DNA of 64,000 bases from Mucilaginibacter terrenus (GTDB lineage Bacteria > Bacteroidota > Bacteroidia > Sphingobacteriales > Sphingobacteriaceae): NCBI RefSeq assembly GCF_003432065.1, contig NZ_QWDE01000003.1, positions 371,157 through 435,156 on the forward strand, given 5' to 3'. The notes below the pieces were generated by a model. That model saw only the letters and a program-made list of their open reading frames with translations. It did no database searches and had not been told where the DNA came from. This document shows positions 10,475 through 18,349 of the stretch, one piece after another. A program made the position numbers and the translations under genes. Positions within the stretch are counted from its first letter, which is position 1. Each line of letters opens with the position of its first letter.

Positions 10475-10822
10475 TTAAAAATCGTCTTCTGCTGTTAGTA
10501 ACGCAGCTTTCTTTGCAGCATCAGCAGCAATGGCGTTTTTGGTTTTATGCTTATCTATTTGTTTGCGTAAGCTTTCTACCACCAGGTCGGTAGCTTCTTC
10601 GAAGCTTTTGCACTTTTCTTTTGCAAATATTAAGTTGCCGGGAAGTTGTAATTTTATCTCAGCAATCTTATTTGCCTCATCTTCTACATTTTCCAGTTTA
10701 AGATATGCTTCGGCGCTTATAATGTGGTCGTAAAATGTTTCCAGTTTATCCACCTTTTTCTGGATGAATTCAAGCAGTTTTTTGTCTGCTGTGAAATGGA
10801 TAGCTTGCACTGTAACTTTCAT
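10475..10822 (-). CDS. hpf: Ribosome hibernation promoting factor, short form (HPF/RaiA family)
   Basis: 115 residues, a single S30AE/RaiA domain that binds in the 30S A/P-site channel and silences ribosomes in slow growth. It starts MKVTVQAIHFTADKKLLEFI and holds the beta strand AEIKLQLPGNLIFAKEKC and helix SFEEATDLVVESLRKQIDKHK. It lacks the C-terminal dimerisation domain of long HPF. It begins 13 nt after the xerC stop, and that gap contains a strong SD, AAGGAGG four nt before the ATG. This is unusual here, because neighbouring genes have none. A terminator follows. Confidence 0.93.
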   Translation of the reverse strand: MKVTVQAIHFTADKKLLEFIQKKVDKLETFYDHIISAEAYLKLENVEDEANKIAEIKLQLPGNLIFAKEKCKSFEEATDLVVESLRKQIDKHKTKNAIAADAAKKAALLTAEDDF

Positions 10823-10826
10823 TTTT

Positions 10827-10833
10827 CCTCCTT
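10827..10833 (-). promoter_or_regulatory. Strong Shine-Dalgarno sequence of hpf
   Basis: AAGGAGG, four A residues, then ATG on the minus strand. It sits in the 13-nt xerC-hpf gap. Most other starts in the window have no SD, so this site should respond to anti-SD availability. Confidence 0.75.
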
Positions 10834-10835
10834 GT

Positions 10836-11738
10836 TTAACCCTTTGGATGGGCTTGTTTGTAAATAGACTTTAAACGTTCAACTGAATTATGGGTATAAA
10901 TTTGGGTAGCGCTTAAGTTAGCGTGACCCAAAAGTTCTTTAATGGCGTTAAGGCTGGCGCCATTATCTAATAAAGTAGTAGCAAACGTGTGCCGTAGCAC
11001 ATGAGGACTTCTTTTTGTTTGGGTTGATATGTATGATAAATATTTCTGCACCGTCAAATAAATGAGCTTGGGATATGCCGCTGCTCCTTTATTTGTAACG
11101 ATCAACGTTAAAGAATTGTTATCAAAATTTTCACTTTTCAGTGCATCTATATATTTGTGGAGCAGCAAAACCAATTGACTGTTCATTGGTATGATACGCT
11201 CTTTATTGCGTTTCCCCAGTACTTTGAGCGTACTATCGTGAAAATTAATGCTTCCCGGAGTGAGGCCTGTAAGTTCGGCAAGGCGCATACCCGTTCCAAA
11301 GAGCAACTCGATTATAAGTTTATCTCTAAGGCCGGCAAAATCATTTGTAAATACTTCTGCAATGCCTGTGTCTCTATCTAAAAGTTCGGTTAGCTTATCC
11401 GCTTCAACAACTGTTGGCAAGTGCTTTGACATTCTAGGAGCTATGATGCGCGACGTAGGATTTGCGCTGATCTCACCTTCCTGTAGCAAAAACTTAAAGT
11501 ATTTGCGGAGCGTAGCAAGCTTTCGGTTTACAGAGCGTGCGCTAAGCGTTTCATCAGAGACCATCCAGTTGCGGATGTCGTGGTGTGTTATTTCTGACGG
11601 GTGTAGAACAACCGGTGTGTTGCCAGGTGGATTTAGAAAGGCAAAGAATTGCTCAAGATCTGACTGGTAGGCTGATACAGTATGCGGTGAATACCTTTTC
11701 TCGAATTGTATGTACCGTATAAACTTGCCTAAAAACAT
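10836..11738 (-). CDS. xerC: Tyrosine recombinase XerC
   Basis: Site-specific tyrosine recombinase, 300 residues, of the XerC/XerD type that resolves chromosome dimers at dif. The N-terminal SAM-like DNA-binding domain is at residues 1-90. The catalytic set is complete: Arg152 (GTGMRLAEL), Lys176, His246 and Arg249 (HVLRH), His272 (LLGHA) and nucleophile Tyr281. It lies between rpsU and hpf, which fits a housekeeping recombinase rather than an element integrase. The start codon directly follows the rpsU terminator hairpin. The XerC versus XerD label is by family resemblance only. Confidence 0.92.
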   Translation of the reverse strand: MFLGKFIRYIQFEKRYSPHTVSAYQSDLEQFFAFLNPPGNTPVVLHPSEITHHDIRNWMVSDETLSARSVNRKLATLRKYFKFLLQEGEISANPTSRIIAPRMSKHLPTVVEADKLTELLDRDTGIAEVFTNDFAGLRDKLIIELLFGTGMRLAELTGLTPGSINFHDSTLKVLGKRNKERIIPMNSQLVLLLHKYIDALKSENFDNNSLTLIVTNKGAAAYPKLIYLTVQKYLSYISTQTKRSPHVLRHTFATTLLDNGASLNAIKELLGHANLSATQIYTHNSVERLKSIYKQAHPKG

Positions 11739-11784
11739 AAAAACTATTTGTACATCCAGAGGATTGAATGTACAAATAGTTTTT
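11739..11784 (-). terminator. 17-bp hairpin: rpsU terminator that abuts the xerC start codon
   Basis: AAAAACTATTTGTACAT (11739-11755) is the exact complement of 11768-11784, with a 12-nt loop. On the minus strand the stem ends in TTTTT and the next three bases are the xerC ATG. It works as a terminator for rpsU; read-through mRNA would carry xerC directly against the stem. Confidence 0.8.
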
Positions 11785-11833
11785 TTATAGTGACAAGAAA
11801 ATCTAGAAAATTCTTTTGAATGAACAAAAAGAA

Positions 11834-12025
11834 TTAAACGGTTTCCTGGTTCATACCTTGTTTGTAGATGGCATGTTTAACTACGTGCCTGCGAGTTACA
11901 GATTTCTTCTCGAAAGCCTGGCGGCTGCGCAGTTCGCGCAATACACCTGTTTTCTCAAATTTCTTTTTGAAGCGTTTCAAAGCTTTATCTAATGATTCGC
12001 CGTCTTTTACGTTGATAATGATCAT
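11834..12025 (-). CDS. rpsU: 30S ribosomal protein bS21
   Basis: bS21, 63 residues, small-subunit protein next to the 3' end of 16S rRNA. The sequence MIIINVKDGESLDKALKRFK with a basic helical tail (RRHVVKHAIYKQ) is typical. In Bacteroidota, bS21 with bS18 and bS6 hides the anti-SD of 16S rRNA (established for Flavobacterium). The gene has a near-perfect SD, AAAGGAGGT ten nt before the ATG, matching the known idea that bS21-free ribosomes translate rpsU preferentially and restore balance. It looks monocistronic: its own promoter box at 12054-12061 and a terminator at 11739-11784. Confidence 0.96.
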   Translation of the reverse strand: MIIINVKDGESLDKALKRFKKKFEKTGVLRELRSRQAFEKKSVTRRHVVKHAIYKQGMNQETV

Positions 12026-12035
12026 AATCCCAAAT

Positions 12036-12061
12036 ACCTCCTTTCAGGGACGTCAAAGGTA
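12036..12061 (-). promoter_or_regulatory. rpsU promoter -7 box and strong Shine-Dalgarno
   Basis: TACCTTTG (12054-12061) matches TAnnTTTG, although no TTG is seen at the expected -33 spacing. AAAGGAGGT (12036-12044) is nine bases complementary to the 16S 3' end. The leader is predicted to be about 20 nt, barely longer than the SD itself. Confidence 0.7.
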
Positions 12062-12126
12062 GGAAATGTTTTTTACAACTGTAACACAATATTTTAATAA
12101 TTATTTGAAGCGAAAAACTACTCCCA

Positions 12127-12813
12127 TTAAGGTGTTGAAAGTGGCGGCAAGCTGCGCTTGTCGGAAGGCAGTGCAATGAACTTTTTATAGCTGTCGTTTA
12201 TGTAGGCTACTACAGATTGGCTGTTGTTGCTTCTCAGGAAAGCATAACTGGGCCGGTATAATGTTATAAAATTCTCCAGGTCCTGCCCTTTAAGCGGCAC
12301 AATACTGCCCACATATACTTTATTGAATACTTCATCAACGTGCCGCTCTTCGGCTTCCTTTCTGAAAAACCGTTTAAGTCGTCGCGCGTCTTTCCCCGAC
12401 TTACTGAACCATGTAGAGGGAGAAAAAGCGTAAACCCGAGCCTTTTCATATACATCAGGGTACTCCTTCTGCGGGTCAAAAGGCAACCTTGTAGAACGTA
12501 TGTTTACCTGACCTAGCGCAATGGCTTTTGTTGTAAGCGATACACGCTTAGTACGCATATCTACCACGTAAAGGGTATCTGAAATATAGCCGGGTGACGT
12601 AAAAACAAGCGTATGGCCAGTAGCTGTCCTAATGCTGAAATCGCCATTTTTATCTGTAAGGGTAATTTGTTTGTTATTGATATCTCTAATGAAAACGTTA
12701 TCCAGCTTAGTGTTAGAGCCAGACTCTACTACTGTCCCTTTAAGGGGTTCTTGAGCATAAGCAAAACTTATAGTAAATACAAACAGTATGATGGAATAAA
12801 CAAGCTTTTTCAT
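12127..12813 (-). CDS. Secreted CarboxypepD_reg-like domain protein
   Basis: 228 residues. A signal peptide (MKKLVYSIILFVFTISFAYAQ) is followed by a carboxypeptidase-regulatory-like beta fold at residues 22-110 (LKGTVVESGSNTKLDNVFI, DKNGDFSI), as found in front of Bacteroidota outer-membrane proteins. The remaining 110 residues are basic and unrecognised (KARVYAFSPSTWFSKSGKD). It probably sits in the periplasm or outer membrane. It lies alone between rpsU and the M1 peptidase gene in the same direction, with a strong terminator upstream at 12894-12923, so it has its own promoter. Function unknown. Confidence 0.75.
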   Translation of the reverse strand: MKKLVYSIILFVFTISFAYAQEPLKGTVVESGSNTKLDNVFIRDINNKQITLTDKNGDFSIRTATGHTLVFTSPGYISDTLYVVDMRTKRVSLTTKAIALGQVNIRSTRLPFDPQKEYPDVYEKARVYAFSPSTWFSKSGKDARRLKRFFRKEAEERHVDEVFNKVYVGSIVPLKGQDLENFITLYRPSYAFLRSNNSQSVVAYINDSYKKFIALPSDKRSLPPLSTP

Positions 12814-12893
12814 GGCAGCGGATATATAACTAAGTTGTGCAATTTACACGCCAGTTGCGCTGTTTCACCTTTAATTTCCTCACTTTTTTGCAA

Positions 12894-12923
12894 TAAAAAA
12901 CCCGGCTTTAAGCCGGGTTTTTG
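12894..12923. terminator. Terminator downstream of the M1 peptidase gene
   Basis: CCCGGCT/AGCCGGG stem with a TTA loop, flanked by AAAAAA and TTTTT, so it can work in both directions. It lies just past the stop at 12927. Confidence 0.9.
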
Positions 12924-12926
12924 TGA

Positions 12927-14900
12927 TTATTTTTTCCAGGTGTTATTATCCGTGTTAAAATCGGGTAAAGACTTATCCGGATCATAGGTTACCGACTCAA
13001 TTTCTTCAGTCGAATTATATTTCACAACAAAGCTGTTATTACGCTCCCAAATTTCCACTGGAAGTTTGATCCTGTCGGTTTTCCCGCTTTTGGTTTTTAC
13101 TTCCAGTATTACCGGCATTACCATTTTATCCATATTGGTTATCGTGATCAAAGCTCCTTTAGACGGATCTCCGCTAACGTATTTTACATCGTTTACGGCA
13201 ACATCCAGCCGCCAGTTGTTCAGTATCCACCCTCTCCAGAACCATTGCAGGCTCTCGCCAGAAGCATTTTCCATCGTACGGAAGAAATCGTCTGGTGTAG
13301 GGTGTTTAAATGCCCACCTGTTGATATATGTACGGAATGCGAAATCAAAACGCTCATGACCCAACACCTGGTCGCGCAGTAAGCCAAGTGCAGTGCCCGG
13401 TTTAAAGTATAGAAGCATACCGTTGTTTGCTTCTTTCAGGTTTTCAGGGTTGCTCAACACCGGCTCCAGCGTTTGGCGGGTAAGTATCTCACCCATGCGC
13501 TGCATGTCCTGTGGTTTTTTAGGAGCATATTCGCCTTTGTTAAAGTCGGCGGTGCTCAGCGTATTGATAAAAGTGTTAAAACCTTCGTCCATCCAGCCGT
13601 AAAGGCGCTCGTTAGAACCAACGATCATCGGGAACCAAGTGTGGCCAAATTCGTGATCGTTAACGCTCCATAACTGTGACCTTTTAGCACGGTAACCGCA
13701 AAATACAATACCAGGGTATTCCATACCACCTACGTTACCGGCTACCGCAGTTGCAGCCGGGTAAGGATATTCAAACCATTGTTTAGAGTTATATTCGATA
13801 GATCTTTTAACGTACTCTGTAGAACGGCCCCATGCATCGTTGCCGTTGCTTTCTACCGGGTAGGCAGATATTGCTACCGATTTTCTACCACTTGGTAGGT
13901 TCATTTTAGCGGCATCAACAATAAATGCGGCTGATGAACCCCATGACGCGTCGCGGGCGTTTTTGATTTTAAAGTGCCAGGTAAGCTCTTTTTTACCAGC
14001 CGGGCGCGATGCCGCATTAGTTACTTCATCAGCAGAACGGATCACAACGGTATTCTCGCTCTTCTCCGCTTCTGCCCAGCGCTTAAGCTGCTCAGGGGTG
14101 TACACATCCTGCGGGTTAAGCAACTCACCGGAAGCTACCACAATGTGGTTAGCAGGCGCGGTGATGTTCAGGTCAAAGTCACCGTACTCCAGGTAAAACT
14201 CGCTTGGGCCGGTGTACGGCAGCGGGTTCCAGCCCATTACATCGTCATAAACGTACATGCGGGGGTACCACTGTGCAATGGTGTATATTTTGCCGTTTTT
14301 AGTATTGAGAATACCGTTACGATCACTGCCGTATTCAGGAGTGATGAACGAATACTGGATATCTAATTTTACCTGGCCACCGTTTGCTTTTACTGCTTCC
14401 GGCAGGAAGATCTGCATACGGGTATCGTTAATAATGTATTTCAGCGTATCTGTACCTTTTGTACCGGCAATCCTTACCGATTTAATTTTATAACCGGCAT
14501 CAAACTGCTGGCCGTGGCCACCGTTACGGCTGCCGCTTACCGGCGTAATGGCTGTACCGCGCGAATCCTGCCTGAAAAGGTTCTGATCCAGCTGCATCCA
14601 TAAAAAGCCCAGGTTTTGCGGGCTGTTGTTGGTGTAGGTAAGTACTTCAGAACCGGTGATCTGATTGGTCTGATCATTAAGTGTTGCCGCCAACTGGTAG
14701 TCTGCGCGGTTTTGCCAGTAACGCGGACCCGGCTCGCCGCTTGCCGCCCGGTAATCGTTGCCGTTCTTGGTGTAGAACAACGGCGCGAACGCATCGTGGT
14801 AATTATAGGTTGATACAGGGGCCGGGGTTTGCTGCGCCTGTGCTGCAGTGCCCACTGCCATTACTGCCAACGCTAAGCCGGCAAACAGGGTTGATCTCAT
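12927..14900 (-). CDS. Secreted M1-family zinc metallopeptidase
   Basis: 657 residues with a signal peptide (cleavage probably after AAQAQ, about residue 23). Zinc site: HEFGH with His416, Glu417 and His420, plus Glu439, which is the HExxH-18-E spacing of gluzincins. The exopeptidase motif appears as GGMEY at about 388-392, where classical aminopeptidases have GxMEN. The N-terminal half ([20 protein letters not shown]) is the M1 beta-saddle. It most likely removes N-terminal residues from peptides in the periplasm or outside the cell. It is monocistronic, with a strong terminator after it. No C-terminal type IX sorting domain is seen. Confidence 0.9.
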   Translation of the reverse strand: MRSTLFAGLALAVMAVGTAAQAQQTPAPVSTYNYHDAFAPLFYTKNGNDYRAASGEPGPRYWQNRADYQLAATLNDQTNQITGSEVLTYTNNSPQNLGFLWMQLDQNLFRQDSRGTAITPVSGSRNGGHGQQFDAGYKIKSVRIAGTKGTDTLKYIINDTRMQIFLPEAVKANGGQVKLDIQYSFITPEYGSDRNGILNTKNGKIYTIAQWYPRMYVYDDVMGWNPLPYTGPSEFYLEYGDFDLNITAPANHIVVASGELLNPQDVYTPEQLKRWAEAEKSENTVVIRSADEVTNAASRPAGKKELTWHFKIKNARDASWGSSAAFIVDAAKMNLPSGRKSVAISAYPVESNGNDAWGRSTEYVKRSIEYNSKQWFEYPYPAATAVAGNVGGMEYPGIVFCGYRAKRSQLWSVNDHEFGHTWFPMIVGSNERLYGWMDEGFNTFINTLSTADFNKGEYAPKKPQDMQRMGEILTRQTLEPVLSNPENLKEANNGMLLYFKPGTALGLLRDQVLGHERFDFAFRTYINRWAFKHPTPDDFFRTMENASGESLQWFWRGWILNNWRLDVAVNDVKYVSGDPSKGALITITNMDKMVMPVILEVKTKSGKTDRIKLPVEIWERNNSFVVKYNSTEEIESVTYDPDKSLPDFNTDNNTWKK

Positions 14901-15429
14901 TTTAGGAATAATTTTTTAAATAAAACGCAAGTATAATAATTAAGGTCGAGTGTTAAAGAGGTGTAATGAGTAAGTTACCGGAACTATCTACAACCATAAC
15001 CTTGCGGGTAGCAACTGCCCTGGTTATATGACAAGTGTTTCGTTTCGCAAAAGCGAAACACCCGAAACAGCGATTTTTCGTAAACAACTAAAAAGCAATA
15101 ACTTACAAAAACAAGCGAAACAACACGAAACAGTAGTAATAATCTAAATAAAACATATAACACATTGTTTTTAACCAAATTACTGAAAAACTGCCTTATC
15201 AGGCATTCCTACCCGAAACACTCCGGCTGAAACAATTTAGCAGCAGTTGTAATCTTATTTACTACTTACCATTTAATACCCGCTCACCATTAACACTCTT
15301 ACTCACCACTCATCATTCACTATTCACTTACCATTCACTACTCACCACTCACCACCCTACTGACAAAACAGTGTCACCACTTTCGATTTTTATTATCGGT
15401 AAATTTGTAATACAAATCCACAAATTTTT
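14901..15429. other. 529-bp repeat-rich intergenic region before the RepA-like ATPase gene
   Basis: No convincing gene. It holds seven copies of CGAAAC or its complement GTTTCG (15037-15042, 15042-15047, 15054-15059, 15063-15068, 15116-15121, 15126-15131, 15214-15219). Several are arranged as a hairpin around 15037-15068. About 15260-15357 is a run of degenerate ACTCACCATTCACT repeats, and 15361-15417 holds palindromes at the promoter of the next gene. The 64-codon minus-strand frame at 14984-15178 runs through the hexamers and looks spurious. Confidence 0.7.
15361..15417 (+). promoter_or_regulatory. Promoter box with two operator-like palindromes
   Basis: TAAATTTG (15400-15407) matches the -7 box and lies 22 nt before the ATG at 15430. 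TGACA-N6-TGTCA (15361-15376) lies upstream. A 15-nt palindrome, ATTTGTA-A-TACAAAT (15403-15417), overlaps the box and the likely transcription start. This is the arrangement of a repressor-controlled promoter; the protein that binds is not known. Confidence 0.55.
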
Positions 15430-16551
15430 ATGACCTATTACCCATCCTACCACACGGCCGAGCGGCCTATGGAGATTGAACTGATACGCTCTATGGTGCG
15501 GGGCGACATCACCTCCGAAGAAGCTTTTGAATTGAAGAAGAAACACGACGAAGAAAAATGGACCAACACCGATGATGCTTTTATTGCCAAAACCGCTGCC
15601 GAATGGCTTGAGGTACCTAAAGATGAACGTACCGATGCAATGCTTTTTGGACCTTTGTGGCATAAGGGCGAACTATGCATCCTGTTTGCAGATACCAATG
15701 TGGGCAAATCCATCCTTGCCGTGCAAATTGGCGACTCGTTAAGCAAAGGCTACTCCATTGGCGGGTTATTGCACACGAAGCAGACAGACCCTGTGCTTTA
15801 CTTTGATTTTGAGCTTACCGCCAACCAGTTTGCGAGCCGCTACAGCGACCATATCTATGGCAAACACGAATTTGCTCCTCACTTTCACCGCCTTGTTATA
15901 AACCCTGATGCCGGCCGCGAACGCAAGTTTGCCAGCTTTCATGATTATATTATCAATGCTTTTGAGAACGTACTGGTTACCACTAAAGCGCGCACCATGA
16001 TCATAGACAATATTACCTGCCTGCGCACAAGTACCGAGTCCGGAGCGGGCGCAATAAAGCTGATGCAAAGCCTGAAGATGATCAAGAACAAGTACAACCT
16101 GTCCATACTGGTGCTGGCGCATACCCCCAAACGAAACCCGGCACGACCAATTACCCGTAACGACCTCCAGGGCAGTAAAATGCTGCTGAACTTTGCCGAC
16201 AGCGCGTTTACTATTGGCGAAAGCCAAACACAACAGGGTGTACGCTATATTAAACAGGTAAAACAGCGCAGCGGTCAGCTCTCCTACCCTGCCGAATGCG
16301 TGTTACTATGCCGGATAGTGAAGCCCACTAACTTTCTGAAATTTGATATTACCGAAACAAGCCATGAGGCCAATCACCTGCTTACTTATACAGAGCAGCA
16401 ACGCCGCACGAACGACGATCGGGTAAGCAAACTGCATGCACAAGGCTATAGCGTACGCAGGATAGCTACCGAAACGGGGCTCTCCTACTCCGCGGTTTTC
16501 AGGGTAATTAAAAGGCTGGAGAAGTTGGATACAGATGATGGTGCCAAGTAA
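15430..16551 (+). CDS. RepA-like AAA ATPase with C-terminal helix-turn-helix
   Basis: 373 residues. RecA-fold ATPase core of the AAA_25/RepA type: P-loop ADTNVGKS at 87-94 (the usual first Gly is Ala), and Walker B TMIIDN ending at Asn194 with Asp193. A resolvase-like helix-turn-helix lies at about 340-365 (GYSVRRIATETGLSYSAVFRVIK). Related proteins are plasmid or phage replication helicases, but none of their partners (primase, integrase, relaxase) are here. It is a solitary plus-strand gene among minus-strand genes, with repeat-rich flanks and a large inverted repeat 81 nt after its stop. It may be a domesticated or relic mobile-element protein, or a regulator; role unproven. Confidence 0.75.
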   Translation: MTYYPSYHTAERPMEIELIRSMVRGDITSEEAFELKKKHDEEKWTNTDDAFIAKTAAEWLEVPKDERTDAMLFGPLWHKGELCILFADTNVGKSILAVQIGDSLSKGYSIGGLLHTKQTDPVLYFDFELTANQFASRYSDHIYGKHEFAPHFHRLVINPDAGRERKFASFHDYIINAFENVLVTTKARTMIIDNITCLRTSTESGAGAIKLMQSLKMIKNKYNLSILVLAHTPKRNPARPITRNDLQGSKMLLNFADSAFTIGESQTQQGVRYIKQVKQRSGQLSYPAECVLLCRIVKPTNFLKFDITETSHEANHLLTYTEQQRRTNDDRVSKLHAQGYSVRRIATETGLSYSAVFRVIKRLEKLDTDDGAK

Positions 16552-16631
16552 GTTCAAACTTACCATGCTAAGTTTGTCGATCATGCCGACCTGGAAGAGC
16601 AATGTATTGATGATAGCGCTTTTATCCACCA

Positions 16632-16728
16632 CGTCATTGCGAGGTACGAAGCAATCTCAAGATAGGCAGGCTCGGGTGTGGAGCATGCAGTGGATTGTTC
16701 GGAGATTGCTTCGTACCTCGCAATAACG
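16632..16728. repeat. REP/MITE-like inverted repeat, 27-bp arms
   Basis: The left arm (16632-16658, begins CGTCATTGCGAGGTACGAAG) is complementary to the right arm (16702-16728) at 26 of 27 positions, with a 43-nt loop. CGTCATTGCGAGG-type palindromes occur widely between genes in many bacterial genomes. There is no coding capacity. The local words TAGACCTCCGGTCTA and AAGGTCTAAGAAGACC follow at about 16812-16840. Confidence 0.8.
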
Positions 16729-16840
16729 GAACTAGAATTTAATTACCGGCAGGGACTCACCGAGAGGGCCTCCGGCGACATGAAATGATTGACATGTTAG
16801 CATAAAAATCGTAGACCTCCGGTCTAAGGTCTAAGAAGAC

Positions 16841-17185
16841 CTACTTTAGTTCTCTACTGTAAACAGCTTCATCAAAGCCAAAGAACAGGAAACCGTCCTT
16901 TTCAATGACAGGGCGTTTAATCATGCTGGTTTTTTCTTGTAAAAGTTTAAGTGCATCTGCAGATGTTTTAACGCTGTCCTTAACTGCAGGATCGAGTTGT
17001 TTCCAGGTAAGTCCCTGCTTGTTCATAAACTTCTCGTAACCCGCTTTTTCATTCCACTCCTGCAGCTTTTCGGCGCTTACACCCAGTTTTTTAAAATCAT
17101 GAAACTCGTAAGCTACATTGTTAGACTTGAGCCAGTCCAGGGCTTTTTTAACAGTATTGCAATTTGTTATTCCGTAAACTTTCAT
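16841..17185 (-). CDS. ArsC/Spx-family protein (YffB-like)
   Basis: 114 residues with a thioredoxin-like ArsC/Spx fold. It starts MKVYGITNCNTVKKALDWLK; Cys9 is the only Cys of the motif, as in YffB and ArsC rather than the CxxC of Spx. The RPVIEKDGFLFFGF segment near the C-terminus carries the conserved Arg. Such proteins are suggested glutathione- or glutaredoxin-dependent reductases; arsenate activity is not implied by sequence, and there are no ars genes nearby. It is probably cotranscribed with nothing: the next gene on the same strand starts 1 kb away, with its stop 56 nt upstream. Confidence 0.85.
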   Translation of the reverse strand: MKVYGITNCNTVKKALDWLKSNNVAYEFHDFKKLGVSAEKLQEWNEKAGYEKFMNKQGLTWKQLDPAVKDSVKTSADALKLLQEKTSMIKRPVIEKDGFLFFGFDEAVYSRELK

Positions 17186-17241
17186 GAGGCAAATGTACTT
17201 ATCGGCCCGATAATTACAGCAGGCAGTAACGCCCTAGGCGG

Positions 17242-18213
17242 CTAATTGCCTCCTGCGGTCTTTTCCACGTTTACCTGGCTTATTTTCGCCGCCTCTTTAA
17301 CACCTTCGGTACTGATGTAAAAAGCTCCGGCGGGGTCAAACATCAATCCTTCTACCTGCGGGAATTCCTTTTTATCCACCTCCAGGTAATACTTGGGTTT
17401 ACCATCGGCAGATAACACCAGCACACGCTGGCTTGGTCCATCGGCAATGTATATATCTTTCGTGGCCGGGTTTACCGCTATTTCTGATGGCCGAATTTCC
17501 TTGTGCTTTTTACCTTTTTTATTCGCTTTTACATTATCATCGCAACTGATTACAGGGTCTGCCATATCCAGTGTGTAAACCGGCTGGTTGTTAAACTTGC
17601 GTGCGGGCAGGTCAAAACTAAACACCTTTTTCACTTTGCTGCCCCCGGCGCCATCCTTTTGCCCTATTAGCAACCTGTCGTTAGGTGCATCAAAAAACAG
17701 GGATTCTATGTTGTCTGTTTCTGTAAGGGGTAGATCGTACTGTTTAACAACTTTGCCTGTAGCGTTTACTTCATACAGCTGCCCGTCAGATCGCATTACA
17801 AAAAAAATGTTATGCGCGTAGGCAATGCCTTCGTAGTCGCCATTGTCGCTAAACCTTATTTCGTTGGCGATTTTTTTAGCTTGCAGGTCATATATGTAGA
17901 TGATGCCTTTTTGATCCTGAACAGCGCAAACCTTGTCTTCTCCCATCCATGCCATGCCTGATATTTCTTTTAGTGACTTGGGCATCTCCCATGTTTTGGC
18001 AGCTATCAACTTACCTGCAACACACGAGCTGCTTTCGGCACCAGATTGCTCATCCGACTTGGCTTCTTTATTCTTGCCTTTCTTCTTTTCCTTTTTAGAA
18101 CCTTTTTTATCCTCTGCGGCAGAGTTACCTCCTAAATGAGAATAAGTTAACGCAGCTATCAGTACCAATATAACTATACCACCGAGGATCATGCCTAATT
18201 TGTACTCTTTCAT
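17242..18213 (-). CDS. Membrane-anchored SdiA-regulated-like beta-propeller protein
   Basis: 323 residues. An N-terminal membrane anchor (LGMILGGIVILVLIAALTYS) is followed by a very Lys-rich linker (residues 34-55, KKGSKKEKKKGKNKEAK). The rest is a beta-propeller of the SdiA-regulated (YjiK) type (SLKEISGMAWMGEDKVCAV, SDNGDYEGIAYA, GPSQRVLVLSADG). It faces the periplasm. The function of the family is unclear; some propellers of this shape bind sugars or phosphate esters. The neighbours give no pathway. A CTCCTTTAAGGAG palindrome at 18235-18247 lies just upstream and may be regulatory. Confidence 0.75.
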   Translation of the reverse strand: MKEYKLGMILGGIVILVLIAALTYSHLGGNSAAEDKKGSKKEKKKGKNKEAKSDEQSGAESSSCVAGKLIAAKTWEMPKSLKEISGMAWMGEDKVCAVQDQKGIIYIYDLQAKKIANEIRFSDNGDYEGIAYAHNIFFVMRSDGQLYEVNATGKVVKQYDLPLTETDNIESLFFDAPNDRLLIGQKDGAGGSKVKKVFSFDLPARKFNNQPVYTLDMADPVISCDDNVKANKKGKKHKEIRPSEIAVNPATKDIYIADGPSQRVLVLSADGKPKYYLEVDKKEFPQVEGLMFDPAGAFYISTEGVKEAAKISQVNVEKTAGGN

Positions 18214-18349
18214 GCTTATTAATGTTGGTATCTACTCCTTTAAGGAGAAATAACCCAGTTTGTTTTATAAAGGAAAGAAACGGCCAACTGATTTACCCCC
18301 CTGATTACATACAGGTAATCTCGTCGGCCAGCACATAACGGCAAAACTG

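Noticed and set aside
14984..15178. 64-codon minus-strand frame upstream of the RepA-like ATPase
   Set aside because: It runs through the GTTTCG hexamers, is biased to Phe, Val and Leu, and has no family resemblance.
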